DNA of 64,000 bases, from positions 186,001 to 250,000 of the forward strand of contig NW_019154046.1 in the NCBI RefSeq assembly GCF_001653235.2, given 5' to 3'. The notes under the pieces are model-generated. The model did not search any database. It worked only from the letters and a program-made list of their open reading frames with translations, and was not told the origin of the DNA. Each line of letters starts with the position of its first letter. Position 1 is the stretch's first letter. Position numbers and translations under genes: made by a program. This stretch comes from Pochonia chlamydosporia 170. Lineage: Eukaryota > Ascomycota > Sordariomycetes > Hypocreales > Clavicipitaceae. Below are positions 23,515-36,449 of the stretch, piece by piece.

Positions 23515-24672
23515 ATGCCCTCAGGCTATAAACATGGTGACACGCCACAGAAGGCCATGGTCCGTGGAACCATAAGCTACCTCGAATCGCAAGGCCTGCC
23601 TGTCAACAAATCCGCCATATTTCGACACTTTGAATTATCTCGCTCCCAGGGCTACGCAGCACTCAGTAGCGCCAGGTCCAAGCGGAATGATCCCGAGTGG
23701 GAAGAGACGCGTGGCCGACCAAGCAAGATATCTTCAGAGGACCAGCAAAAGATGGAGAATATCCTCTGGGACGAGGCGTATGAGAATGTATATCTCAATT
23801 GGGCGGGTTTAGCGAAACATTCGGGTGTAGAAATGGACTTTAATTCGAGGACCATGCACAGAGCCATGGGTACAATGGGATACAGACGGTGTTTGGCCTG
23901 TGGACGAGGCTGGGTGAATAGGAGAGTGAGGGAGAGGAGGGTGGAATGGGCGCGCAAGATGCTGGATACTTTTGCGGGCGACGACATGGCTTGGAAACGG
24001 GTTAGGTTCGGAAGTGAGCTGCATTTTGGATTTGGACTCGACGGTGCGATGAGGGTGTTGCCTCGGCCGGGCGAGAAGTACTGTCCCAGCTGTGACGAGG
24101 CACACGACGAAATTGGCAAGGAAGAACCGATGGACGATGCAAGATGGTCAAGAGACGTCAAGAGGGTGCATGCATGGGCGTGCGTAGGGTACAACTTCAA
24201 AAGCGAACTCGTGTTTTACGATGAATCAACGAGCCCCAACTCATCTGGAACGATCACCATGACCGACTACCGCGACAAAGTGTTGGAAAAGCACGTCAAA
24301 CCGTGGCTGCAACCATCAAACGGTGGACCGCAGTCCTTCACCCTCGAAGAAGATGCCGACTCGTTTGCCCACGGATCAGGCAGCAAGGTCAACCTCGTGC
24401 AGCAGTGGAAAGACGCAAACTCCCTGAGGAGCCATTTCAACTGCGGCGATAGTCCCGACTTGAGTCCCTTGGATTCTTTGTGGCCGGCCGGGAAGCAGTG
24501 GAAGTTGAGTGCACCGTTGAAGGATTGGGGCGATGAGAGCTTGAGAGACGCGGCGAGACGGGCGTGGAAAGAGGTGGTCGTTGAGCAGGACAGGGTGAAT
24601 GTCTGGGTTGGCTTTATGACGGCGAGACTGAGGGCAGTTATTGACAGTGAGGGTAAGATGGTGCCGTGGTGA
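23515..24672 (+). CDS. Tc1/mariner transposase-derived protein, probably domesticated
   Basis: Single exon of about 385 residues. An N-terminal helix-turn-helix-like part (about 12-55) is followed by a region shaped like a Tc1/mariner DDE core. The second and third catalytic positions appear as D280 (LEEDADSFAHG) and D320 (SPDLSPLDSLW), 39 residues apart, with SPDLxPLxxLW as the strongest family mark. The first aspartate, expected in SDES, reads GSEL (S167). Two CxxC pairs (CLAC, CPSC) might bind zinc. I chose the ATG at 23515 because recognisable sequence starts there; an in-frame ATG at 23317 would add 66 residues. There are no internal stops, frameshifts or visible inverted repeats. A live element is unlikely; a conserved cellular gene is more likely. 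Confidence 0.7.
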   Translation: MPSGYKHGDTPQKAMVRGTISYLESQGLPVNKSAIFRHFELSRSQGYAALSSARSKRNDPEWEETRGRPSKISSEDQQKMENILWDEAYENVYLNWAGLAKHSGVEMDFNSRTMHRAMGTMGYRRCLACGRGWVNRRVRERRVEWARKMLDTFAGDDMAWKRVRFGSELHFGFGLDGAMRVLPRPGEKYCPSCDEAHDEIGKEEPMDDARWSRDVKRVHAWACVGYNFKSELVFYDESTSPNSSGTITMTDYRDKVLEKHVKPWLQPSNGGPQSFTLEEDADSFAHGSGSKVNLVQQWKDANSLRSHFNCGDSPDLSPLDSLWPAGKQWKLSAPLKDWGDESLRDAARRAWKEVVVEQDRVNVWVGFMTARLRAVIDSEGKMVPW

Positions 24673-26570
24673 AAATTGTATCATGACTGGAGCTTGGATC
24701 CCTGGTTTAGCGTGTTGTCGTTTGTATATTGTAGGCTGTTATTTTTGGTTTTACATGGCTCATGATTCATGAGTGACAATTACATACGAGGTGTAGGCTT
24801 TAGTAGGCATGAGATATATCTAGACTAATTAATTGCCGTGTCTAACTGCGGTCTTCAAACATACAATGAGTGTGATTTTAGTTTAATATTCAGACGTATG
24901 ATTGACTAATTCTGAACGAGATATCCCATGAGCTTTGAGAGATGGATATGCTGACCACAAGTGTCGGTCATCAATGTGATCCAATGTTAACTTGCTGACA
25001 AACCTGAAGTTATTCCTGTACCTAGATGCCTAGGTAGGCAGGGTCACGGAAAATTCATTCTGTTTGCGAAACATTTGTCGAAGGTAGTCTGGATTGTAGC
25101 CTGATGGCATCGCGACTTGGACATCATTCTGGTTGGACAGCTGGTGCTATGGACGTTTGCTCACATCGCAGACGGGGGATTATGTTGTAATGAATTTATC
25201 AGCAGAACACCTTCAATATTCTGTGAGGACCACACTGTCGATTGAACTAGCAATCGCGAGTAGAAAGACTGTAGACATACAACTTGGGAAATGTTGCACA
25301 AATGTAGGGTAGCCAACACCAACAACCACCAATTGTCAACGCACCAGGCTTGCACATGATGCAACATGATGCATTTGTAGTGTATTATGTATAGGAACGT
25401 CTGCACAAGGCTGTGACATCTGTTCTACTCCAATCTCGTAATATTGATACTACGTTCCTGAAATAAGCGTGCGTTCGGACACCAATCCTGCCGCCGCTGC
25501 CACACCCCGTATGACAAAGGTACCGGGCTTCCTGGTTGTCGTCCCGTGATTGCAATTCAAAGTCGAACATACACTTGTGGCATCACATGAAAGTTCTTGT
25601 CTGCCATGTGGAGGAGCTGGCTTAATTAGACCAATGTGCCAGCGGCCAGACATCGCAGCACGCAGCACTACAATACAACACGGAGGATCTGATCTGCGCC
25701 ATCTTGTGATACCTCCGACGCCGACTTCTTCCGCATTAGGGAGGGAGAGAGCCCTACAGCGAGAGAGAAGACCACTCAACTCAATCTGACAAATGGATTA
25801 CTGTATGTTGTCCAATACAAACATCTTTGAGACTGGCAACGCTGTGCTGTGGACTCAGCCAGCCACGATTTCAAGACCTACAGATGCTGCTGCAAGCGTG
25901 CACAAATACAGAGACGATGTGTGAGGGTCCAAATATGTACAGTACATGCGGAGTACAGTCAGGTCAAGTGGTGTGTGCTGTAGCACTGATTGAGTGCCCA
26001 GGAGGCTCTGCGGGAGTCGTCTCGTAGTGGTGCTGGTCGGTGCTGTGCATGACTATGACTACATGTAGCGGATTGTGCCTTTGCTCTGGGGTTCATACCA
26101 GACTAGATGGGTGAATTCGACGAGGACAAGGCAAACGATAGATGTGCAACACAGTAACGCACTGTATGTAACTGCACGGAAGGTTGGAGGCCCGTTTGTC
26201 CCAAGTAAACAATAAACAGTCCAGGTCAAGTGCAGAGGCGGTGAACCAAGATGCAAACCAGAAGTCTGGCGGTTGGAGTGATCAGTGAACCACCAATGGT
26301 TTCACTGTGCGTGAAAATGACACTGATGGAACCTTGACATGTTGCTGCTGCGATATTCTAGCCCCAGGGCTGGGAGGGTGATCCTGGTGGCAGTTTGTGG
26401 AATGATGTGATGCAACCAAGCTCGAGAAGTGCAGAGTACAAGCTGGTCCCTCGACCTGTAAAGAGTGGTTGTCGAGGCCGCCAAGTACGTGAACAACCAG
26501 ATACCTGGCATGGACCTGAGATTCTGGCGATGGCATCTTTCCAGCATCCGCCCTTTGGGACCAAGAAATT

Positions 26571-26590
26571 ACCAGACTTCAATGTCTGGT
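26571..26590. repeat. Inverted repeat ACCAGAC-N6-GTCTGGT
   Basis: Perfect 7-base arms around a 6-base spacer. It is a compact, symmetric version of the CCAGAC motif that recurs in this gene-free DNA. Confidence 0.7.
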
Positions 26591-27153
26591 GGATTGTCCT
26601 CCGTCTCTTAGACTGGAGAACGGAGGAGTGGAACCGGCAGCCGCGCCAGGGACCACTTTCATCTGCGACACAAGACCAGACTTGTTCCTTGGCTCAACAA
26701 ATTTCCCAACAGAAAAGTTGGCAACTTTTTGCACCAGTTCGAAGCACACAGGGGTCAAGCAGCAGATTTGCAGCACCAGAACACGCCATTGATGAGTCCT
26801 GTTTGCCGAGCCTGACGCAGCAAGCACTCGGAAGCACATGCAAATACATGCAAATAATTTTCGCCTTCGAGCTAGGGAATCATACTGTTTTCGTGTTAGC
26901 TGCTCGGCCAGAGGGAGCTGAAGCTGTCGGGATAGTCAATACTTCAGATAACCACCTCGAACGACGTTGAGCATCATCTCGATAGCAAATACTTCACATG
27001 GCTGAGTTTCAATCAGGAAAATTCAGGTGCTGACTTGCAAAAATAGTCAAAGCTGGGAATATAATCCTCTCGCTCATCTCTTTGATAAGACCTCCCTAGG
27101 TTTGAGCCCGTCAAAATCTCAACTCTCCATCCCGCGTCCCCTGCTCCAAACAC

Positions 27154-27170
27154 CGGGATAGCTTATCCCG
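27154..27170. repeat. 17-base palindrome CGGGATA-N3-TATCCCG
   Basis: Perfect 7-base arms around three bases. CGG-spaced symmetric sites resemble those bound by Zn2Cys6 regulators, but no function is shown. Confidence 0.6.
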
Positions 27171-29796
27171 ACATCTGGACTCTCGCAACCCATCCCCCAT
27201 CTCAAACTCGTGCCCCACCTGCGGGACAGGTCCAGGGTCCTCTTTTTGCCATGGTTTGAAAGCGCCCCCATGACTCCCAAAACAGCGACTTCATGAGTTG
27301 CGGGAGCAGATATCCTGGGACCGCCAATGAGCAAAGGAGCAATGAGACCACAGTCGCAGTCGCAACCTGGGCGAAACGGATAATTTCTATTCCAATGGAC
27401 GAGGTCCGACGACCCTATGCATAGGACAGCATGCTCCTTTACTTTGTGAGTTTGTACCATACCAACGAGGCCTGATGAAATTGATGGAGGGGCGGGAAGA
27501 GAAAGACGACCAAACTCCCCCACCACTGACATGATGGCATCAATCCTTATCCAATACCGTAACTCAGCTGGGGGGCAAGCCTGTGTTCTCCGAGACGAGT
27601 GAGACATTCGAGATGCCCGAGCTGCTTTAGCGGTGTCTATCACCGCCGCATGGCACTGGTGGTGGCGGCGGGAGGCCGATAACCCAGCCATGAAACCACC
27701 CATCCGCCTTCAGTGTGGACTGGAGTGGGCTGTGAAATTTTCGTCTCGGCCTTGCCCGCCCTTTATTCACCGTAACATTGAAGCATGTACTACTCCGTAC
27801 TGCACCACGGACAGCCCGTGCTTCCATTACTGGGCTGTTGAGCTGCAAGCTGCAAAGACAGGTGTTAAAGGAGGTCAGATCGCCAGTGCGAGACTTTGAT
27901 AGGCCATCTCGAACTTCTCTGACTGTCTCAGACAAGACTTTATGCTGGTGGAATAATACTTGAAGTCCACGCTAAAGGCGGCCATGGTGCTGCAACACTA
28001 CGAAGAAAGCAACAGGTGATCAAAAGTGACATATTGCCGTGTCGTGTCCTGAACTAATAGCCTCCTACCAGGCCTGTGCTGTAGCTGCACTGGGCCAGAC
28101 TGGGTGTTTGGTATGATCGTCGGGTTCACATGTTTGGGGGCGGGCCAGTGCCGTCTTCGCCTGGAAAGGCAGGATGGGTGGGTGGACAGAACGGCTGGCC
28201 ATGCGATTGACTGATCTCTGGCTGAGCCTGAACCAGGTGTTGGTGCGATACGGAGAAAATTCCGCCATCATTCTGCGTGGTCGTCAGTGACAGGTATCGA
28301 CGCCGTAGTTCTTAGGGTCTTGGAGGTGGGATTTACCTCCACCAAATGTAGCCATGGCTGGAAGGCAAAAGTCTTTCATGACATGACTTGGGCTTTTCGG
28401 TCCTGGAAGGGGACATCGACCAATTGATCATCTCATGGTGGCCTCTGTTGGAGGGCAGCTAAAAAAAAAAGTTTTAGGTTGGATGGAGAGAAGGTCAATC
28501 ATGGTTCAAGCAAACGAAGCGACGTGAGTGGCCATAAGCTCCCATTGCAAGCCAATTGGGAAAGAGCTGCCCCTCGCTCTCCAATTTTTGCCAAGTCATT
28601 CAAGTTTTTGCTGCACACACACCCTCCTGCTGATGGTTCTTTATCTTCTCCATCTTTTTTTCTGGTGTTCTAGGGACTTCTTGTGCCGACAGAAGATATT
28701 TGATCACAGCTTGACTACGGCATCGACGAAGAAGGCCAATGGAAAAGGCTCTTCCAAGCCATTGAGTGTGTTGGGCTTCATTGCGGCTGGCGAGCATGTC
28801 TGACGAGTGAGCAGGAGTTTACACCATCAATCGTGGCACCTTAGGCAAATGGAATTGACCAGACATTGACAGGACTTGACATCTAGAGGAGGGGCGTGGC
28901 ATCATCACGCCAGCCCAGCCCAGATTGAGGTGAACTGAATGTGACTGGACCAGACCTGAGCGTCCAGACATCTGGTCCCAGCCATTCAATGATCATTGCC
29001 TTGCCCTGTTCCGTGTTTTCCCCTGGCGCCGGCGATGCTTATTCCCTGCATGTGCACTCACTGAATTTTAGTCGCCGATTGACGGTCTGGTACTTGGAGC
29101 TTGTGCAGGACAACAACACTTGACCTCTGGCGATGCGACCAGCTAGTAAATTACCGCCACACAAATAGTACTGTACTGTCGGTCGCAAGGCTTGTGACTA
29201 AATGTGAAAGGCGCTCGAAGCGATGGTGATGCACATGCCGATGATCAGGTTACTTTGAATCTACCTTTTATCGTCCAATGGCTGGAGACACCATGCCAGA
29301 GTCCAAGATACCAGTTGTGCAGTTGACCTCATCGAGGTCCTGGCCCCTGAGCACCATACGAATTTGATGCCACCAGCCAGACGAGCATGCTTGAGGCTGG
29401 ACCTGACCCCGAGTCACAATCTCAAATGCCACTGATGCCATTTATTATTAGCCCATGGGTCCCTCATTATCCCGACTTGCCCCAGGTTTTCACGTCTGTC
29501 CAGTCTCTTGTCTGCCATTTCACAGCATTGCCCACTTTGAGCATTTAGATAAAAGCTAGGGCCTGGTCATTTGGCTCCAAACCTGAAGTCTGGTGGTCTG
29601 ACAACTCCTGCCTTGTTTCCGCCAGGTTCAAAGGGTTTCATTGCTTTGTGGACAGATTCTAAGTTGGAAAGAGCCATCTACTCTACTTCACCAGACGTTT
29701 CAACTCGTCTTTCTACTTTCCGTGCAAGTGAGCTGTGCACTGTCTCTAGGTACCTGGTACTTTGCTTGTGCTGTCTGGTGCCACGCAAACTCAAGT

Positions 29797-29823
29797 GGAC
29801 TGGACTGGACTAGACCGGACTGG
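29797..29823. repeat. Imperfect GGACT repeat
   Basis: Five diverging GGACT/GGAC units lie about 400 bases before the desaturase ATG. A similar run lies upstream of the TBC gene (about 20037-20064). Confidence 0.75.
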
Positions 29824-30218
29824 ATAGTATTTTTTTTTTTCTCTTTCTGCGTTCCGCTTGAGCTGTCAACTTTGGAAGTCACTCAAGGTACTTGCACTTG
29901 CACTTGAGCGTCGCTGGAGCTGGAGCTGGAGTCCTGGTCCCCCCTTTGCACTCAAGTGGTCAAGCAGCAACGCCTGGCCCCACGACCCTGGAACCCCAAC
30001 AAAACCCGGCTCGAAATAAATATTACTTCTTGCCGCGGCCACTCCTGTGCGAGTCGTTTTTTTTTTGGCCTGTCTGGTTTTCTGTTCTTTTTGCGGCTTG
30101 ACCTCTCTCACACCTCCTGGTTTGAGTCTTCTCACGCCAGACCGTAAATTCTTTTTGTTATTTTACCTCCCGACGGCCAATTGATCTTGTCGAAGCTCGA
30201 CAACGCAAAATCGATACA

Positions 30219-31726
30219 ATGGCCGCTGCCTCGTCTGCTCTGCCAAAGAACCCCGTTCTGCGGCGTACCGCTACTACGGCCACAGCCACCGACTCGGAAT
30301 CCTCTGCCGCCGTCACCCCCGTCGACTCGCCCCGACCTTCGGCCTCGTCCACCTCTCTGTCGTCTCTCTCGTCGCTCGATGTTTCCGATAAGAAGGACGA
30401 GTACACTGGTCTTCTCGACACCTATGGCAACAAGTTTACCCCTCCCGATTTCACCATCAAGGATATTCGCGATGCCATCCCCAAGCATTGCTTTGAGCGA
30501 TCCGCCCTTACTGGCTACAGCTATATCCTGCGCGACATAGTCTGTCTTGCCTCCACCTTCTACGTCTTCCACAACTTTGTCACCCCCGAATATGTGCCCT
30601 CGACTCCCTTGCGATTTGTCCTTTGGGGCATCTACACTGCTCTCCAAGGTCTGTTTGGAACTGGTCTCTGGGTTATTGCCCACGAGTGCGGTCATGGCGC
30701 TTTCTCTCCTTCCACCGTCATCAACGATTTGACCGGTTGGGTGCTGCACTCGGCTCTTCTTGTGCCCTATTTCAGCTGGAAGTTCTCACACAGCGCTCAC
30801 CACAAGGCCACTGGCCACATGGAGCGTGACATGGTCTTCCTTCCCCGAACTCGTGAGCAGCAGGCCACTCGTGTTGGACGCATGGTCCATGAGCTTGGCG
30901 AACTTTGCGAAGAGACACCCATCTACACCTTCTTGCATCTCCTCGCTCAGCAGCTCATCGGCTGGCCCAACTACCTTCTCACCAACGTTACTGGCCACAA
31001 CTTCCATGAGCGCCAGCGTGAGGGTCGCGGCAAGGGCAAGAAGAATGGCTACGGCGGCGGTGTCAACCACTTTGACCCCAGCGCCCCCATCTTCGACAAC
31101 AAGCACGCCAAGTACATTGTCCTCTCCGACATTGGCCTCGCCATTGCTTTCAGTGCTCTCGCCTATCTCGGTAACCGATTCGGATGGGCCAACATGGCGG
31201 TCTGGTACTTTATCCCATATCTGTGGGTGAACCACTGGCTTGGTACGTTTTATATCATGACACACAAACGACACTACAAACGAAGCTGTTCAATCTTTTT
31301 GCTAACAACTATTCAGTTGCCATTACTTTCCTTCAGCACACCGACCCTACTCTGCCTCACTACACCAACGAGGAGTGGAACTTCGTCCGTGGCGCCGCTG
31401 CCACCATTGATCGTGAGATGGGCTTCGTTGGCCGACACCTCCTCCACGGCATTATCGAGACCCATGTCCTCCACCACTATGTCAGCTCCATTCCCTTCTA
31501 CAATGCCGATGAGGCCTCTGAGGCCATCAAGCCTGTTATGGGCAAGCACTACCGCTCCGACACCAAAGATGGCCCCTGGGGCTTCATTCGTGCCCTGTGG
31601 CAGAGCGCCCGCTGGTGCCAGTGGGTTGAGCCAAGTGCCGACGCTGAGGGTGCTGGCAAGGGCGTTCTGTTCTTCCGCAACAGCAATGGTCTTGGTACTA
31701 AGCCCATCGCCATGAAGGCGCCGTGA
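30219..31726 (+). CDS. FAD2: Delta-12 fatty acid (oleate) desaturase
   Basis: Exons 30219-31242 and 31317-31726 (intron 74 nt, GTACGT to TTCAG, CTAAC site) encode about 477 residues. The three histidine boxes of membrane desaturases are intact: HECGH, HSAHH and HVLHH. Hydrophobic segments flank them as expected for an ER membrane enzyme. The Ser/Thr-rich N-terminus is typical of fungal oleate desaturases. The enzyme would put the second double bond into oleoyl chains to make linoleate. A paralogous omega-3 (delta-15) activity is possible because the two classes share these boxes. Its upstream region is unusually long and rich in the CCAGAC motif. Confidence 0.94.
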
Positions 31727-34700
31727 GAGAAATGGAGCGTGGTTTGAGGATCAGAGATCGCATTCTAGGTTGGCGTTGTTGAAATTTTCCCTTGTACTTG
31801 TTACTATCCCGTGATCATTTTTTCGTCAGGGATACTGGTTGAAGCGGCATTATGATGATATAAATTGCATTTTGGCCATGTTTTCGTTCTAGACTGGTTG
31901 ATCTCGGTCTGTGCGCCGGTCTGATTATACGTTTGAGACTGCTGGTGAAAATACGGAGTAGATGGCAGACGAGATGCCTGATAGACAGTTATAGACCGCA
32001 GACTAGATAATAAGACGATACGTTAAAGTACGCGGCGTGTTTGCGGTTGCTGGTAAAGCACATGATGCATGGCACAGTGAGCAACTGACTTTACTCCCCT
32101 CTTATTGCAAGGAACAGTACTGTAAAGTCATGTAAGATGTCAAGCAGAGGTCAAGTCGTGTCGTGTAGTGATGCTGAGGAACTCACCTCCACTACTTAAT
32201 CGGTCAAGACGGATGGTTGAAATTGATCGAGGAGAAGCTCTGACTATTTGCGAGTCCTTGTGATCTCTACATACCCAGAGAAATTGCACTCAACCTTGAT
32301 CAGCACCGCCGCGAAACAAGACCATGTAGCATGTCCAGCATACGCAACGAATGGTGGATGACTAGGAGTGATAGCTTTGAGGAGACGATAACATATCACT
32401 TGCTAGTTCACCGCACTCTTGCCTTTAATGAGATTTAGGAGCAGATGGTAGCAACACAATCATCTTGACGACTCATGGTCGTTGAGCAAACGCCGCAATC
32501 ATACAGACGACGTCTGTGATGGCACGTCCAACGGGACAGCCACGAGGAACCGATGCTACGAATATTTCTCTGACCTTCACTTTTCGCGATCCGGACCAGG
32601 ACGGACCTTGAACCTCAAACAACAAATCTGCCCAATATTATATTTGGCATTGAACAGTTTCTGATATTCATGAGTACTGCTACCTGGCTTTTCACAAGCT
32701 ACCTCTCAAGACAGGTCTGTCGAGTATCTTGGACAGCGTCCTTAAACATTCTCGTCGCTCCGAGCGTTGTATTGTATGAGTATCGATTTATTTATGGCTT
32801 TTTGTGAAATTTGCCACACTAACTCTTCAAGTTAACGTAGGCCCACGGCGGAGACACACCTCCATCACCCTGCGATGGCGATTTCCTCAGGGCTCTTCAT
32901 GGTTCCCATGTAAATGGCCACCTCGGATTTCGACCATCTGAGCGTATTGATTCTGCCATGGTACTGCAGAGTGTATTCCTAGTTGCTTAAGGAAGTACAG
33001 TCTGTGGTCAAAGGTATTTGCCGATATCTGTGTATGCACTAACACATCTCCATATGTTTTACCACGCACATACGAAGTATGCGATACCTTTTACTTGTTC
33101 AAATACCCTTGACTTCTCACTGTATTGTGTCACACTGCCACCAAATGGACTCTGGTGGAAGCGACGACCTAGAATCTGGGAATTTCTGTTCATCCATCTA
33201 CTGGTGATGACTCCCACGATGGAGAATCCGGAATGTCTAATATATGTATCGAAGAAAATGACCGTTAGGCCTTTTGACTTGGTAAAAACGAACGCCCCGC
33301 TTATACAGAGAGATATTTCAAGTTGTATGCTGCTAACAGCAGATCATAGTTCTGTGAATGTTTGGCAACGACCAAGGCCCCCTAAGAATCAGAGAGTGGC
33401 TGCGAAAAATCCCTTCCAGTCTGCCTTAATCAGAGGCATAACACTGACGATTTAAAGCTCGTGAGTATTGATCCCTCCGGAATTACATCTGATGCGGAAG
33501 TTTTACTATGATGAGGACTTTCAAGAACCTACTTGTAAGATACCGTAATGGGCAGGTGGTTCATCGACTTCTCCGTAATCTGGGTTAGCTTCCTAACGCA
33601 TTTTAGCTTTGACGTTCGAGATCTCTTCAAAATGACCAAGATTGCGATTACACAAGGTTGACGGTAAAGTTGATCTTCCTGTCTTACTGCTTAAATGCTG
33701 ATAAAAAGCATATTTGTCGGGCTGACAGTAAGTGAATCAAGCTGGCAACACAAGAAGGCTCATACGCATAGATGTCAGCTTCTTACTCATAGGGGCTCTT
33801 GTATTATGCAATAGCTCATAGACCACAAGTCAAAGATTAAACTTAGTTCGCAATCTGTATATGTAAAGTGACAGTCACTAATGGCGCGTTCGTCCCAAAA
33901 CCTGCCACATGGATTGCCAACTGCAAACCATGAATGGGTGAATTTTCCAAAGCCTTCGTCTGTATGCTGCGATCGCACGGTTACAGCATAGGGAAATAAT
34001 ACCACATTTGCGCGAAACCCACCCTATCTTTGCTTCCAGAGCCTTCAAATTTCACGTGTAGTGCGACAGCCAGACCTCGCGCCCTAGTGATCAAGGCAAT
34101 GCCAGAGCAATTGGTCATCGGCCCTAGTCTCAAGTTTGCTGCCCTTCGCTGGACATTCTTTGTCGCGCTCGATGGTGTTTCGCCTAAGTTGTTATCGGGT
34201 TGGAGGAATCTCTCTTTCCAAAACTTACCGCATACATCCGCGAGCTTGAGATCAAGATGGTTGTATTGAAAAGCTCATTCGTCTCGCCAACAACCACCAG
34301 CCACCAAGCCTCGTCTCGCAAAGCTCTGTTGGCGTGCTCAATGCCGACTAAATACCATGTGTATAAGAATAGACATGCGATACAACGACACTGATTTCCC
34401 CTTTTACCCGGCGGCACAGCGTTGCATTCGGAGCATTCAATCGTGACCGGCATAGCCGGAAGAGATGTGCCCCCTGTTGCTGACGCCCCCAGGGATTATC
34501 AGAGTGAGATTGCAAGGAGTTATGCCTGCATCCAGAACAGCATCTTCCGACCGTTGCCTGATAATATATTATGTAAACATCCTGGCGAGTGTTTTTCCCT
34601 CTGAACAGGCTTGATGCTAGTGATGTCTTCAGCTCCAGATACAATCCGTATCAACGTTGTCTTGGGTGGGGATAGTTGGTGACATGCAGACCATTTCCCG

Positions 34701-36449
34701 TCATCTATTTTCTGTAACTGGAAATGATTTATCGTTTCAAGTACTCCGTACACTCCGTTGTGATTTACCTGAAGTGAGCACGAGCGCATTTCACGGCTCA
34801 GGAGCAGTATCGTAGTGCGAGTTGGCAATGGAATCTCGCACGACATAAATTGATATGAATACCGCAACCTGAAGGGAAACTTGCAATTTTCCATTGTCTC
34901 GTCACATCTTCGGCATTTAATGTCATACGTAACAAAGATTGGAAGACTTGGTGATTGTGGGTTCAACGCCTTCCCCGTGTTGCCACACACGGGAAGCTCC
35001 ATTCATGGCGCGACTCAGAATAGAGTTTGCCTCAAACCTTGGCAAAGGATAGGGGGGCAAAGAATACAATAGGAAAGACCGTTATACGTACTGAAACTTT
35101 AGATTGGAGAAGGTATTCTCAATGTTCGGGGACTGCCGAGTTGCCCATCTTGCGAGACACCGATTAGTCCTCTGGGCTCAGAATGAAAGATAGTTGCCGA
35201 AGTTGTTCTGTTTGCTCAGCTCCAACCTATGGAAACTCCGGAAGTGAATATCCCGATTGGCCAGGGCGGTGACGAGCAGTTCGCCCATCATCGGACAACG
35301 CGACGATGTCACGTCGATTTACTAATCTCCCTGGCATGTCTTCGTTGCTTTTTTGTTTGATCACATAACATCACGCTTGGGCCTCTGACGGCCCGCCAAC
35401 ACGCGAAGAGAGCAATCGACTAGGATGACAAGTACTTGATCGACGCCTCACTTTACTCTGCAGGTGGTTTCCATGAACCAAGAGTATTATGGAAACCGAC
35501 GCTAGCAGACACCGAATGTGGCTTCTTGCCACAGGGGATTCGTCGAACGGCGTAGGGCGTCAAGCTTTCTGTAGACAAAGAAACCAAAAGCGCCCCGCTT
35601 CATTGTTCAGTTTGGAACCGTTCACAAAGTCTTCGTTCATTCGCTGTTGCGCAGGAGAGCGATGGTTAGTTGTTATGGCTTGGTTCGTCTCTTCTGCAAG
35701 TCCAGCGCATGCTGAGCGCTAGCTAGTCGAGCAGACCTCGTATTTGACAAGTTGGACAAGTTCGACAATGATCTACCCCGCGAATCGCGTGCCCGATCGC
35801 TCAGTTTCAGGCTGCTGGGACCGCTGGTGGTCCTGGACTCCTGGTCATAAAAGTGAGGTTGACGCCTTGATGCATGGTGGCGTTGACAAGCTGAACCCCA
35901 AATTGGGCCACAGGGCCAGGGGTTGCTCGGTAAGAACGGCTTTAACCAGGCAAAGACCCAAGCTGGCAAGGTGAATTGGCAAGTGGAAATTTGAACCTCA
36001 GCCAGAACCGAAAAACTAGACTAAAGAAACCAATAATCTGGTCAGCCCGGACGGTTCGATGGGGAACTGAAGAGTTTGGCGTCATAGCCAATCGAGATAT
36101 TGGCATTGGTCTCTAGCCACCCCCTGGTTCTCTTGCCTGTCGTTTATTTTTTTCTTCTCTTGTCCTCAGCCTTCAAGTCAGGGGTGGTTGATGGAGTTGC
36201 CCGATTTTGTAATCGCTAATACGACGGTGCTCCATAGAATCATAGACATAGGCAGGCCAGACAGGCAAATCAAGAGAAAAGGAAATATAAAAATAGCACC
36301 CCTTTTCCTGTTATGTGAAGAGTTTATTATGCCCCCGGCTCCCAGACTCCGTTGTAGTTTTGTCTCCTTCCCTTCTCAAGTGTCTTTGGTGATTCAGCGT
36401 GGTGTATAGTAAAATACTAAAGAGCCCTGTTTCATCAACACACTCCACC
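31727..36449. other. 4.7 kb gene-poor region between desaturase and galactose oxidase
   Basis: No gene is supportable. Between about 34.0 and 35.0 kb there are several overlapping short frames on both strands (for example 34520-35002 on minus, 160 codons); some read protein-like but I recognise none and they may be remnants. Exact TACGGAGTA copies are at 31952 and 34742 (reverse). The right end is the galactose oxidase promoter. Confidence 0.45.
36286..36295 (+). promoter_or_regulatory. TATA-like box of the galactose oxidase gene
   Basis: TATAAAAATA lies 155 bases before the ATG at 36450, a plausible distance for a regulated fungal gene. Confidence 0.45.

Larger units (their letters stand above)
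24673..30218. other. 5.5 kb gene-free region upstream of the desaturase
   Basis: No gene can be supported. The longest open frames (26395-26970 on plus, 27119-27703 on minus, about 190 codons each) have no recognisable domain and biased, low-complexity composition. The stretch is dense in CCAGAC/GTCTGG hexamers, with at least nine between 28.8 and 30.15 kb. It also holds GTACAGTAC (25937), GTACTGTAC (29168), TACTCCGTA (27791), two short palindromes and a GGACT repeat. The last 300 bases are T-rich and then C-rich, like a promoter and leader. Confidence 0.5.

Noticed and set aside
26395..26970. 191-codon plus-strand open frame
   Set aside because: No domain, odd composition and no leader or splice context; it lies in motif-rich gene-free DNA.
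27119..27703. 194-codon minus-strand open frame
   Set aside because: No recognisable family; probably a chance frame in GC-richer DNA.
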